Below are positions 33,762 to 43,231 of a stretch of 64,000 nucleotides of DNA, piece after piece. Positions within the stretch are counted from its first letter, which is position 1, and every line of letters begins with the position of its first letter. A program made the translations under genes and the position numbers. The notes beneath the pieces are model-generated. The model worked only from the letters and a program-made list of their open reading frames with translations, searched no databases and had not been told where the DNA came from. This DNA comes from Rhizomicrobium palustre (GTDB lineage Bacteria > Pseudomonadota > Alphaproteobacteria > Micropepsales > Micropepsaceae): assembly GCF_011761565.1 (NCBI RefSeq), contig NZ_JAASRM010000001.1, forward strand, positions 139-64,138. The letters run 5' to 3'.

Positions 33762-35068
33762 CAGCAAATCCCCTGATAGCTTTCCAGCCTCTCCAGCCGC
33801 GCAACACCTTGCAGATCGACGATGCGGCGCCCTTTCTGCAGGCGCGCCACCGTTTCCGCCTCGGCTGCGCCAAGATGGCCGATCACAATCACTCCAGCCC
33901 CCTCCAGCGTTTCCTCCACGCTGTCTTTCAGCAAAGCGCCGAGATGGGGGATTTCCTGCTCGATAAAGGATTTGTTGGCGCCTGTGAGCCGCGCCAGCTC
34001 AACATCCTTGTCATAGATCGAAAGGCCATAGCCTTTGCCGATCAGCTTCTCCGCCAAGGCCACCAGGGGGGATTCGCGCATGTCATCCGTACCCGGCTTG
34101 AAGGACAGGCCGAAGAAGGCGATCTTCTGGCGCCCGCCACTTGTGATCATCTCGAAGGCGCGGGTGATGTGGCGCTCATTAGAGCTCATCAAGCTGGACA
34201 GAAATGGCGTCTCCACCCCGCGAGCGTCCGCCAGGGAGAGAAAGCCGCGCAAATCCTTGGGCAAGCAGGATCCGCCAAAGGCGAAGCCCGGCTTCAGATA
34301 CGCGGGCGAGATATTCAGCACACGGTCCTCACAGAACACCCGCAAGGCCTCGCGCGCATCAACCCCCAACTCCTTCAGCACCGCCCCCGCCTCATTGGCG
34401 AAGCCGATCTTCACCGCATGGAAGATGTTGCAGAGATACTTGATGCTCTCCGCGGTGTATTCGTCGGTTTCGATAAACGGCGCATCAATGTCTTTATAGA
34501 GCGCCTTAAGGGTTTCTATCGCGGCAGGATCGCTTGCCCCGATCAAGGTGAAAGGCGGATTCGCGAAATCCTTGATGGCCCGCCCCTCGCGCAAGAATTC
34601 CGGGTTATCGGCAATATGCAGGCCCTCGCCCAGCTTGCGCCCGGAGGTGCGCGCCAAAGCCGGCGCGATGCGGTCGCGCACCGTTCCTGGCGGAACCGTG
34701 GAGCGGACCACTACCGTATGCGGAGTTGTCTTGGCGGAAATCGCTGCACCGATCTCGACCGTGACATGATCTATGCTTTCGAGCGAAGCGGCCCCAGAGC
34801 GGCTGGACGGCGTGCCCACCGAAATGAAGGACACATCGCTTTCGCCTATCGCTTTCTCAACATCCGTTGTGGCACTGAGCCTTCCCGCCGCGACAAGTTC
34901 CGCCATGGCTTGCGCCACACCGGGCTCGACAATGGGCGATTGCCCGCGATTGATCATCCCCACCTTATCGGCATTTACGTCAACACCGATCACCTGATGC
35001 CCCAGCCGCGCCAGACAAACACCCGACACAACACCGACATAGCCCATACCGAAGATGGAAAGCTTCAT
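33758..35068 (-). CDS. algD: GDP-mannose 6-dehydrogenase (AlgD-type)
   Basis: The protein is 436 residues, the length of Pseudomonas AlgD as I recall it. The N-terminal Rossmann motif is SIFGMGYVGVVSGVCLARLG, and the catalytic Cys268 sits in FAFGGSCLPKDLR. GLSFKPGTDDMRESPLVALAE and the C-terminal QGICW resemble AlgD more than UDP-glucose dehydrogenase. It would oxidise GDP-mannose to GDP-mannuronate, a precursor of acidic polysaccharides. The alginate polymerase genes alg8/alg44 are not in the window, so mannuronate likely enters a Wzx/Wzy-type EPS. MKLSIFG is the start; a 24-residue upstream extension is unlikely. Confidence 0.88.
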   Translation of the reverse strand: MKLSIFGMGYVGVVSGVCLARLGHQVIGVDVNADKVGMINRGQSPIVEPGVAQAMAELVAAGRLSATTDVEKAIGESDVSFISVGTPSSRSGAASLESIDHVTVEIGAAISAKTTPHTVVVRSTVPPGTVRDRIAPALARTSGRKLGEGLHIADNPEFLREGRAIKDFANPPFTLIGASDPAAIETLKALYKDIDAPFIETDEYTAESIKYLCNIFHAVKIGFANEAGAVLKELGVDAREALRVFCEDRVLNISPAYLKPGFAFGGSCLPKDLRGFLSLADARGVETPFLSSLMSSNERHITRAFEMITSGGRQKIAFFGLSFKPGTDDMRESPLVALAEKLIGKGYGLSIYDKDVELARLTGANKSFIEQEIPHLGALLKDSVEETLEGAGVIVIGHLGAAEAETVARLQKGRRIVDLQGVARLERLESYQGICW

Positions 35069-35192
35069 GATGTCATCCGCGTTGGTTTCCAGGAAGTGCC
35101 CCGCAAATAGATTGCAGACATCATCAGTATTGCCAACCAATAAGAGATGAAGCTTTGATCAGCGAAAGACCAAAGATGCGGAAACAGCACAA

Positions 35193-36410
35193 ATGACCTC
35201 TGTCTTAACGGCAACAACACTGTTCCCCAACTGTGCAAGACCGGCCTTCGGTGCTTTCGTTGCGACACGGTTGAGGGAGCTTGTCGGGTCAGGAAAGCTG
35301 CATGCGACCGTCATCGCGCCGGTGCCGTTTTTTCCCCTGCCCATCCGGCATCCGCAGCTCGGCCGCATCGATCGTGTTCCGTATCGAGAGGAGTATAGCG
35401 GCATGGCAGTTTATCACCCGCGCTATCTCGTCCTTCCCAAAATAGGAATGCGCCTCACCCCATTCACGCTGTATCACGCGATGCACACTACGCTTCGCCA
35501 GCTTCTTTCAGAGGGGCATCGCTTCGACCTCATTGATGCGCATTATTTTTATCCAGATGGCGTGGCTGCCGTGCGTCTGGCCAAGGAGTTTGGCCTGCCC
35601 GTCGTGGTCACAGCCCGTGGCACGGATATCAATCTCATTCCCCGGTTTTCCGGGCCGCGGCGCGCCATTCTTGACGCTGCCGCCAAGGCCGATGGCGTGA
35701 TCACGGTCTGCCAGGCCCTGAAAGACGAGATGGTGGCGCTCGGCGCGCAAGGCTCGAAAATCCGCGTATTGCGCAACGGCGTCGATCTTAAGCTTTTCCA
35801 TCCCAAGGATCGCGACAAGGACCGCACCGCACTAGGGCTGCACCGCCGCACCCTTGTGAGTGTGGGCTGGCTGATCGAGCGCAAAGGCCATCATCACGTG
35901 ATTGCCGCGATGCCGGAATTGCCAGACACCGATCTTCTCATCGTGGGCGACGGCCCGGAACGCGCCGCGCTTGAACGCCTTGCCGCCCGACTGGGCGTTG
36001 GCGGCAGGGTGCGCTTTCTTGGCATGCGTGCGCAAAAAGACCTTCCCGCGATCTATCGCGCAGCAGACGCGCTCGTGCTCGCCTCCTCGCGCGAAGGCTG
36101 GGCCAATGTGCTGCTCGAGGCGATGGCCTGCGGCACGCCGGTGGTGGCTTCCAATGTTTGGGGCACGCCCGAAGTCGTAGCAAGCCCGGTCGCGGGAGTC
36201 TTGATGAAGCAGCTTGATGCGGCGGGCGTTGCCGAGGCTGTCGTAAGATTGTTCAAAAGCCTCCCCACCCGCGGCGACACCCGTCTTTACGCGGAACAAT
36301 TCGGCTGGGCGCCGACAACGCAAGGGCAGATCGCTTTATTCCGCGAGATCCTGGAACGCCGCACGCGTCATCATTCCGTCCCGACACTGGCGTCAAATCC
36401 ACACTTGTAA
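35193..36410 (+). CDS. family 4 glycosyltransferase
   Basis: The 405-residue GT4 enzyme opens MTSVLTATTLFPNCARPAFG with a G-x-F-V-x-R acceptor loop. The donor domain has LVSVGWLIERKGHHHVIAAM, LLIVGDGPERAALE, VRFLGMRAQKDLPAIYRAAD and SSREGWANVLLEAMACG with the catalytic E-x7-E pattern. It is divergent from algD and 88 bases upstream of prsK. Its product probably extends the EPS unit; the sugar cannot be named. Confidence 0.9.
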   Translation: MTSVLTATTLFPNCARPAFGAFVATRLRELVGSGKLHATVIAPVPFFPLPIRHPQLGRIDRVPYREEYSGMAVYHPRYLVLPKIGMRLTPFTLYHAMHTTLRQLLSEGHRFDLIDAHYFYPDGVAAVRLAKEFGLPVVVTARGTDINLIPRFSGPRRAILDAAAKADGVITVCQALKDEMVALGAQGSKIRVLRNGVDLKLFHPKDRDKDRTALGLHRRTLVSVGWLIERKGHHHVIAAMPELPDTDLLIVGDGPERAALERLAARLGVGGRVRFLGMRAQKDLPAIYRAADALVLASSREGWANVLLEAMACGTPVVASNVWGTPEVVASPVAGVLMKQLDAAGVAEAVVRLFKSLPTRGDTRLYAEQFGWAPTTQGQIALFREILERRTRHHSVPTLASNPHL

Positions 36411-36498
36411 TTATTGCTTACGTTTCTTGCTCGGTTTCGTTGAGTGGCCACGCGCCCCTTGCTACTGCTTAAGTACAACAAACCAAAAACTCGGGCGC

Positions 36499-38514
36499 AT
36501 GGGTCAAGGACTCTCCCTATTTGCAGGATTCCTGACGGGGCTCGGCTTTGCCGGATTTTCCGTTGCATTGCCCGTGTGGGGCAAGCGAACTTGGCCAAAT
36601 GCATTTCTTTCCATCGCGGCGGCGGCAACCTCGCTCTGGGCCATTACGATCCTCCTTGTGGGAGCGGACATCGCCAATCCCGCCATCGCGCGTACGGCGG
36701 CATCTTTGCGTGAAGGCTGCTGGATCGCGCTTACCATCGCGCTGTTGCGCCAGGACGCGCCGCAGCACAGCCTGTGGCGCAGACTTGCGGTATGCGCCGC
36801 CCTGCTGGTTGGCTTTGACATTTTCCTGACGGTGCGCGACGGCACCATCGATACGGGTCTTGGTCTTCGTCTTAGCCCGCCGCTCACCCATTTCGCCGTG
36901 GCGGTAATGGGGCTGATCCTCACCGAAAACCTTTATCGTAACGCCAGCCGCTCCCGGCTGTGGTCGGTGAAGCTCTTGATCGCGGGGCTGGCAAGCCTTT
37001 ACGGCTATCACATCGTGCGCGAAATTCCGCCCCTTCTTGGCGGCGAGATGATCGTGCCTTTCGCTCTGGCCGAGCCACTTCTTTATCTGGTCTGCCTGCC
37101 GTTGTTTGTGGTGACGGCGGTGCGTAGCCAATCCTTGCGGCTGAAGGTTCATTCCTCGCGCCGTGTCGTCTTTCATTCCGCCACACTGATCGTAGCGGGT
37201 ATTATCCTTCAAGGCACTGCCGCGGCCGCGCTTTATGTGCGCCATTTCGGCGGCACCCCCGCGACGGTACTGGCCATCGTGCTGGGCTTCTCGTCTTTGG
37301 TGGCGCTGATCGTGGCGCTCTCTGCCGAAACGGTGCGCTCGCAAATCCGTACCTTCATCAACGAGAACTTCTACAGCTACAAATACGATTACCGCCAGGA
37401 ATGGATGAAGTTCAATCAATCGCTCACCCGCTATGAAGATCGCGGCGGGCCGGAGCGCGCGCTGTTCGCCCTGTCCGATCTTTTGGATAGCCCAGGAGGC
37501 GCGATTTTCGTGCGTCGCCAAGGCTGGAAACAATTCGCGCGGCTCGCCTATTCCACCTTCGGGGAAAATCTGGGCCCAATCCAGGAGAGCGATCCGCTTC
37601 TGGCGACAATGACGGATCCTGGCTGCGCCTTTATCGAAGCCAGCACGCAGAGCGTCTGGCTAACGCGTTTTCCTGAAGCCTGGCTAGTGGTGCCGCTGTT
37701 CCACCAAAACACGCTGATCGCGTTTTGCCTTCTAGGTAAGCCGCGCGCAGCCAAAAGGCTTGATTGGGAAGATCGCAGCTTGGTGGGACTCATCGCCAGC
37801 CAGCTCGCCGCCGCGCTGGTACATGAGCAAACTGCGCTGGCGCTCGCCGATAGTCAGCAGCTTGCCGAGTTCAACAACCGCGTCAGCTTCGCTTTGCACG
37901 ATCTAAAAAATACCGCCGGACAGTTAAACCTTCTGGTGCAGAACGCGGAGAAGTTCGGCGATGACGCCGCCTTCCGCTCCGACATGATGGATACCATCCG
38001 CCATGCTGGCGATAATCTGCAAAAACTGATCGGCAAGCTGCGCGACGGCGATACGCCACGGCCCGCAAAAACCAAAAGCAGCGTTATCCTCAATGAAGTT
38101 CTATCGCGGTGCGCACGAAAGCGGCCGGGCGTGGTTGTGGCGGAAGAAAGCCCCCAGGCGTTGGCTTTGAGCCAGCCTTCGACCTTCGAAAGCGCGCTCG
38201 ATCACGTTATCGCCAATGCGACCGAGGCAAGCCCTGAGCCGGGCAGCGTATCGCTGTCGCTCGTATCGCGCGAAGGGCGGCTATGTGTTTGCGTACGCGA
38301 TCAGGGGCCAGGCATGAGCGAGGAATTTCTCGCGCGAGAACTCTTTAGACCCCTGCGCACCACAAAAAAGAAGGGGCTTGGCATTGGCGCATATCAGGCG
38401 CGCGCGCTGATGCGCGAATTGGGCGGAGATATAGAGGTGGAAAGCATTGTCGGACAAGGCACCAGCGTGTGGCTGATCCTGCCGCAGGCGCAAGATGCGG
38501 AGACGCTGTCATGA
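36499..38514 (+). CDS. prsK: XrtA/PEP-CTERM system sensor histidine kinase PrsK
   Basis: The protein has 671 residues. About nine or ten N-terminal membrane helices are followed by a GAF-like region (about 300-440). The phospho-acceptor His467 sits in FALHDLKNTAGQLNLLV, and a HATPase domain has IANATEASPEPG, CVRDQGPGMSEEF, LRTTKKKGLGIGAYQAR. This is the TIGR02916 type, found with exosortase A. It should phosphorylate PrsR, whose start overlaps its stop (ATGA). The N-terminal signal sensed is unknown. Confidence 0.95.
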   Translation: MGQGLSLFAGFLTGLGFAGFSVALPVWGKRTWPNAFLSIAAAATSLWAITILLVGADIANPAIARTAASLREGCWIALTIALLRQDAPQHSLWRRLAVCAALLVGFDIFLTVRDGTIDTGLGLRLSPPLTHFAVAVMGLILTENLYRNASRSRLWSVKLLIAGLASLYGYHIVREIPPLLGGEMIVPFALAEPLLYLVCLPLFVVTAVRSQSLRLKVHSSRRVVFHSATLIVAGIILQGTAAAALYVRHFGGTPATVLAIVLGFSSLVALIVALSAETVRSQIRTFINENFYSYKYDYRQEWMKFNQSLTRYEDRGGPERALFALSDLLDSPGGAIFVRRQGWKQFARLAYSTFGENLGPIQESDPLLATMTDPGCAFIEASTQSVWLTRFPEAWLVVPLFHQNTLIAFCLLGKPRAAKRLDWEDRSLVGLIASQLAAALVHEQTALALADSQQLAEFNNRVSFALHDLKNTAGQLNLLVQNAEKFGDDAAFRSDMMDTIRHAGDNLQKLIGKLRDGDTPRPAKTKSSVILNEVLSRCARKRPGVVVAEESPQALALSQPSTFESALDHVIANATEASPEPGSVSLSLVSREGRLCVCVRDQGPGMSEEFLARELFRPLRTTKKKGLGIGAYQARALMRELGGDIEVESIVGQGTSVWLILPQAQDAETLS

Positions 38515-39878
38515 TGCGCAATGTGGAACCGCGCAACAAAATCCAACGCATTCTTTTGGTCGAAGACGATCAGGGTCTGCAAAAACAGATGCAATGGGCG
38601 CTTCACCCAGCCCCTGTCGTCACGGCCGGCACGCGTAGCGAAGCGCTGCGGGCATTCGAGGACGGCGACATCCGCCTTGTCATTCTCGATCTCGGACTTC
38701 CGCCAGATCCGGATGGCGCCACGGAGGGCTTGCGCATTCTTGATGCTATCCTGTCGAGCGCGCCGCAAACCAAGGTGATCATCCTGTCGGGCAATGCGAA
38801 CCGCGAAGTGGCCGTGGCGGCGGTGGCGCGTGGCGCCTTCGATTTTGTCTCCAAGCCGGTTGATATCGAGGTCCTGAAGCTGATCGTGCAGCGCGCGGAA
38901 CGCATGTTCGAGTTGGAAGAGGAAAACCGTACCCTTCGTGCCTATGCGGATAAGCGCATGCCCGGCTTTGTCTATGGCTCATCACAGATGCAGCAGGTCG
39001 CCCAGACCATCGAACGCGTGGCACGCACCGATGCAAGCGTGCTGGTGTTGGGTGAAAGCGGCACGGGCAAGGAACTGATCGCGCGGGCGCTGCATGAATC
39101 CTCTCCGCGCGCGAACGCCAAGCTGGTGGCGATAAATTGCGCCTCCATCCCGGAGAATCTTCTGGAGAGCGAGCTTTTCGGCCACGAACGCGGCGCCTTC
39201 ACCGGCGCCGTGAAGCAGACGCTCGGCAAGTTCGAAATCGCCGATAAGGGCACGCTCTTTCTGGACGAGATCGGGGACATGCCGCTGGCTCTGCAAGCCA
39301 AGCTTCTGCGCTTTCTGCAAAGCAAGCAGCTTGAGCGCGTGGGTGGGCGTCAGACATTATCGGTCAATGTGCGGGTGATCTCCGCAACCAACCAGCCGCT
39401 CACCGCTCTGGTGAAAGAAGGCCGCTTCCGCGAAGATCTCTATTACCGGCTGAATGAAATTCGCATCGACCTGCCGGCCCTGCGCGACCGCGATGGCGAC
39501 GCCATCATCCTAGCGCAGCATTTTAGGGGTCTTTATGCGCGCGAGCATGGGCGCAACCTGAAGGGCTTCACCAAAGACGCACTGATGGCGCTGCAAGCCC
39601 ATAAATGGCCCGGCAATGTGCGCGAACTCGAAAACCGCGTGAAGCGTGCCGTGATCATGACCGATGGCCCGCTGATCACCGCCGAGGACCTCGAGCTTGT
39701 CGCCGACGGCAAGCCACGCAACCTTAACCTGCGCGATCATATGCGCGAACTCGAAGGCGCCTTGCTGCGCGAGGCCCTCGCCGTTTCCGACGGAAATGTC
39801 TCCAAGGCCGCCAAGCTGATGGGGATCAGCCGCCCGCAAGTCTACAACCTTTTGAGCGCCCAGAAGCGGCGCGCCTGA
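38511..39878 (+). CDS. prsR: sigma-54-dependent response regulator PrsR
   Basis: The 455-residue NtrC-type regulator has a receiver domain with Asp60 in LVILDLGLPPDPDG. A sigma-54 activation domain follows with Walker A GESGTGKE, the loop GAFTGA (228-233) that contacts sigma-54, and the sensor sequence PGNVRELENRVKRA. A C-terminal Fis-type helix-turn-helix ends GNVSKAAKLMGISRPQVYNLL. It is expected to activate -24/-12 promoters of PEP-CTERM genes with RpoN, both encoded here. A clear -24/-12 site lies before the Gly-rich sorting-tail gene at 15802. Start by ATGA overlap with prsK. Confidence 0.96.
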   Translation: MMRNVEPRNKIQRILLVEDDQGLQKQMQWALHPAPVVTAGTRSEALRAFEDGDIRLVILDLGLPPDPDGATEGLRILDAILSSAPQTKVIILSGNANREVAVAAVARGAFDFVSKPVDIEVLKLIVQRAERMFELEEENRTLRAYADKRMPGFVYGSSQMQQVAQTIERVARTDASVLVLGESGTGKELIARALHESSPRANAKLVAINCASIPENLLESELFGHERGAFTGAVKQTLGKFEIADKGTLFLDEIGDMPLALQAKLLRFLQSKQLERVGGRQTLSVNVRVISATNQPLTALVKEGRFREDLYYRLNEIRIDLPALRDRDGDAIILAQHFRGLYAREHGRNLKGFTKDALMALQAHKWPGNVRELENRVKRAVIMTDGPLITAEDLELVADGKPRNLNLRDHMRELEGALLREALAVSDGNVSKAAKLMGISRPQVYNLLSAQKRRA

Positions 39879-39894
39879 TCAATGGGAGAACGCC

Positions 39895-42681
39895 ATGGCC
39901 AAACTTCCCCTCTATGGGACGCTCGCCGCTCTTGTGCTGTGTGCGCCGGCTGACGCCGCTATCGGCACGCAGCCACCGCAGTCCAGCAACAGCCCTTCCG
40001 GCTTAGGTGATCTCTTGCGCCAAGCGCGCCAAGCCATGAGCCAAGGCCGCGCCAATGTCGCGGTGTTGTATTTGAAAAATGCCGTGGCTTTGGCGCCCAA
40101 GAATGCCGATGTGCGGCTGGAGCTTGGCTATGCCTATTTGCGCTCCGGGGATGCGGCCTCGGCCGAACGCGAATTGCGCACCGCGCGCAGTTCTGGCGCG
40201 CAAGACGCGCGTGCCTTGCCGATCCTTTTTGAAGCCATGCTGGCGCGGCGCGAGAACCAGCAGATCCTGGATCAATTCCCCGCCCCAGGCAATGACGACC
40301 GCAGCCCGTTGGCGGCGGCGACCTGGCGCGCCCGCGCCCTGGCGCAGTATGAACTTGGCCATATCGATGAGGCGCAGCAATATCTCGATACCGCGCTCGC
40401 CTTCAACCGCGAGGTGCAGACCCTGGTCGCACGCGCGCGCATCGCCAAAGACCGCCACGACACCGACACCACGCTGAAACTCCTCAACGAAGCCGCAGCC
40501 AAGGCACCCAATGACCAATCCGTGCTGCTGACCAAGATCAGCGCCTTGCAATCGGCCAATCGCGCCAACGAAGCCCTGCCGGCCGCTGATACGCTGGTGA
40601 ACCGGTATCCCGACACCCCCGTGTCGCGACTGGCGCGGGCGAGCGTGCTGATGCAGATCGGACAAGACGCCAAGGCGCGCGGCGATGTCGATGCGGTGCT
40701 GGCGCGCTGGAAAACCCTGCCCCAAGCGCAATATCTGAAAGCTATGCTGCTCGACCGCGCCAAAGACCCCAAAGGCGCATGGATGATCGCGCAGGCATTG
40801 CCGCCCGAGTTCATCAATGCGCGACCGGAAAACGCGATGATGGTTGCGCGTATGGCGGCGCTCTCCGGACATAATGACGTAGCTATGACAATTCTTTCCG
40901 GGGCCGCGTCGCGCTTTCCAAATGTCGCCGAGCCTCGTCTGTTCCTGGCCAGCCAATATCTGCGCGAGAAGAACGCCCAGCGCGCGCTCGACACACTGCA
41001 ACCCTTGCACGATAGCACCGACCCGCGCGTGGCCATGCTGCTTGGCCAGACTTATACCGCCCTTGGCCAATCCGCCAAGGCGACAGAGTATTTCGACCGA
41101 GCGGGCGATCATGGCAGCGATCTGACTAAGCGCCAGGCCGCCATCGCCAGCATTCGCGCAGGCGACAATGAGGCGGCGGTGCGCCAACTCCGTGATGTCT
41201 TCGCCAAAGACCCCGCAGATCAGATCACCGCCGGCATGCTGATCACGGCACTGGTGCGCAGTGAAGATTTGAAAGGTGCTGACGATATTGCGCGCCGTTT
41301 GGTGGCCGCTGCTCCAAAAAGCGCCTATGGCCCGCTCTATCAAGGCCAGATCGCCATCGCGCGTAAGGACTACAACGCCGCTATAGCAAGCTTCGACCGG
41401 GCGTTGGCGCTCGATCCTAAGCTTCAGATCGCGCTTTATGATCGTGCCCTGGCACGGGCCGGAGCGGGCGATGCCGTGGGTGCCGGAAAAGACCTTGATG
41501 CTGTCCTTGCCCGCGATCCCGGCAATAGCACCGCGATGATCCGCGCCGCGGAACTTTCCTTGCGTCTGGGTCAGGATGCCAAGGCGGAAGGCTATCTGAA
41601 ACGCGCGGCAGCGAGCGATCAGAAGAGCGTTACCCCATCTTTGGCGCTGGCGAGCTATTATCTCAGCCGCAAGCGTATCAAGGAAGCTTCTGCCGTGGTC
41701 GCGGCAGCGCGCCAGCGGGCACCAAAAGATAACAACGCGGCGGCGCTGCAGGGCGAAATTCAGCTCGCCTCCGGCCAGACAGATGCTGCGCTGGCGACCT
41801 TCAGGCCCCTTGCCGCGGCGCTACCGAACTCGCCACAGATCCAGCTTCTTCTGGCAAGTGCATTGGTTGCGAAGAAGGATAACAAAGGCGCCGAAGCTGC
41901 CTACAAGCGCAGCCTCGCCCTCGCGCCGCAATTCACCATTGCCCGCACCGCGCTGGTGCGCTTCGCGAGCGACACCGGCAACACCTCTCTCGCGCTCGCC
42001 ACAGCCGAGGAAGGAACCCAGAAAGACCCAAGCGCAACCAGCGATATTCTTTACGCCACCACGCTGGCGCGGCTAGGCAAGCGAGACCAAGCCATCATGG
42101 TTATGCGCCAGGGCTTTGCCAAACATCCAAGCGTGCCGAGTGTCATCGTGCTCAGCCAGCTTCTGCGCCAGGCCAAGAAAGCGCGCGAGGCCGATCAGGT
42201 GTTAGCGGAATGGACCGATAAACATCCGGCTGACATGGCCGTGCGTCTGGAATTGGCGCAAGGCCTTATGCAGACCAACCCTACCCTCTCCGAGGCACAG
42301 TTTCGCACCGTGCTGAAGACAGACCCCAACAACATGATCGCGCTCAACAATCTTTCCTGGCTGCTGCAGAAGCGCGACACAAAACAGGCGCTCGCCTTTG
42401 CCGAACGCGCCGCTAAACTGGCGCCGCAAACGCCAGCGGTGCTCGATACGCTCGGCTGGGTGAAGTGGCTTTCCAAAGATGTGCAAGGCGCGCTCACGAC
42501 GCTGCAGAAAGCCCATGATGCCGAGCCGCAGAACGCCGAAATCGCCTACCATCTCGCGGTCGTGCAGAATGCCACTGGGCGCAAAGCCGATGCAAAAAAG
42601 ACTCTCGCCGCCGTGATGGCCTCGAACCAGCAATTCTCAGAACGGGCCGACGCGATGGCGCTTAGCGGGACGCTGCGCTGA
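39895..42681 (+). CDS. prsT: XrtA/PEP-CTERM system TPR protein PrsT
   Basis: The protein has 928 residues built almost entirely of tetratricopeptide repeats from about residue 45 (for example GRANVAVLYLKNAVALAPKN and KDYNAAIASFDRALALDPKL). The N terminus has a cleavable signal ending at about ADA-AIG. Family members are called lipoproteins, but here the residue before Cys16 is Leu, so no proper lipobox exists. TPR proteins scaffold assemblies; PrsT may gather the EPS export or sorting machinery in the periplasm. It follows prsR by 16 bases with GGGAGA upstream. Confidence 0.94.
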   Translation: MAKLPLYGTLAALVLCAPADAAIGTQPPQSSNSPSGLGDLLRQARQAMSQGRANVAVLYLKNAVALAPKNADVRLELGYAYLRSGDAASAERELRTARSSGAQDARALPILFEAMLARRENQQILDQFPAPGNDDRSPLAAATWRARALAQYELGHIDEAQQYLDTALAFNREVQTLVARARIAKDRHDTDTTLKLLNEAAAKAPNDQSVLLTKISALQSANRANEALPAADTLVNRYPDTPVSRLARASVLMQIGQDAKARGDVDAVLARWKTLPQAQYLKAMLLDRAKDPKGAWMIAQALPPEFINARPENAMMVARMAALSGHNDVAMTILSGAASRFPNVAEPRLFLASQYLREKNAQRALDTLQPLHDSTDPRVAMLLGQTYTALGQSAKATEYFDRAGDHGSDLTKRQAAIASIRAGDNEAAVRQLRDVFAKDPADQITAGMLITALVRSEDLKGADDIARRLVAAAPKSAYGPLYQGQIAIARKDYNAAIASFDRALALDPKLQIALYDRALARAGAGDAVGAGKDLDAVLARDPGNSTAMIRAAELSLRLGQDAKAEGYLKRAAASDQKSVTPSLALASYYLSRKRIKEASAVVAAARQRAPKDNNAAALQGEIQLASGQTDAALATFRPLAAALPNSPQIQLLLASALVAKKDNKGAEAAYKRSLALAPQFTIARTALVRFASDTGNTSLALATAEEGTQKDPSATSDILYATTLARLGKRDQAIMVMRQGFAKHPSVPSVIVLSQLLRQAKKAREADQVLAEWTDKHPADMAVRLELAQGLMQTNPTLSEAQFRTVLKTDPNNMIALNNLSWLLQKRDTKQALAFAERAAKLAPQTPAVLDTLGWVKWLSKDVQGALTTLQKAHDAEPQNAEIAYHLAVVQNATGRKADAKKTLAAVMASNQQFSERADAMALSGTLR

Positions 42682-43231
42682 CCTCTTCGCCTAGGAGGTC
42701 GCGCGCATCCATGCTGATCTTGACCAGCGCCTCCCAGGCGTTGCGGCAGGTGTCGCTATCGCGGACCGATTTGAGCGCTGCGAGCTTGCCACGCAGTGCC
42801 TCATAGCGGTGCAGAAAAAGCTTATCGGCATGCGGAAGATCGGGAAACGGAAACTCCGCGATCTTACGGCAATCGGCAATGCGCTCAGGGGAGAGGGTCT
42901 CATCCGTGCAAGGCATCCGCCCCAGCGTATTGCGGATGCACTCGCGCAAGGCATGGAGCTGCTGCGGCAGGGGTTCGTGGACCGCGGGTGTGATGGTGCG
43001 AGAGGCGACAACCTCTAAGCTCGGCCGCTTGCCCTCTCGCGCCCGGGCGTTGATGCGCGCGGCCCGGATCACCGCTCTGCCCCAAAGGCGGGCGGCGACC
43101 AGCGCCAGAATCCCGCTGATCAGAATTTGCCAATCATAGAGCCATCGCAGCAATTCGCGTGCTGCCACCGGCAATACCGTGTGGCCGAAGAATTGAAACC
43201 AGCTCCCAAGCGTTGCCCAGAATTCGCTCAT
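42662..43231 (-). CDS. hypothetical membrane protein
   Basis: The protein has 189 residues. One membrane segment lies near residues 30-50 (WQILISGILALVAARLWGRA), followed by a cytoplasmic charged helix-rich region with no motif I recognise. It is coupled to the upstream acetyltransferase-like gene by ATGA and overlaps the 3' end of prsT by 20 bases. It may belong to the operon with the O-ligase gene. Confidence 0.8.
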   Translation of the reverse strand: MSEFWATLGSWFQFFGHTVLPVAARELLRWLYDWQILISGILALVAARLWGRAVIRAARINARAREGKRPSLEVVASRTITPAVHEPLPQQLHALRECIRNTLGRMPCTDETLSPERIADCRKIAEFPFPDLPHADKLFLHRYEALRGKLAALKSVRDSDTCRNAWEALVKISMDARDLLGEEVSAASR

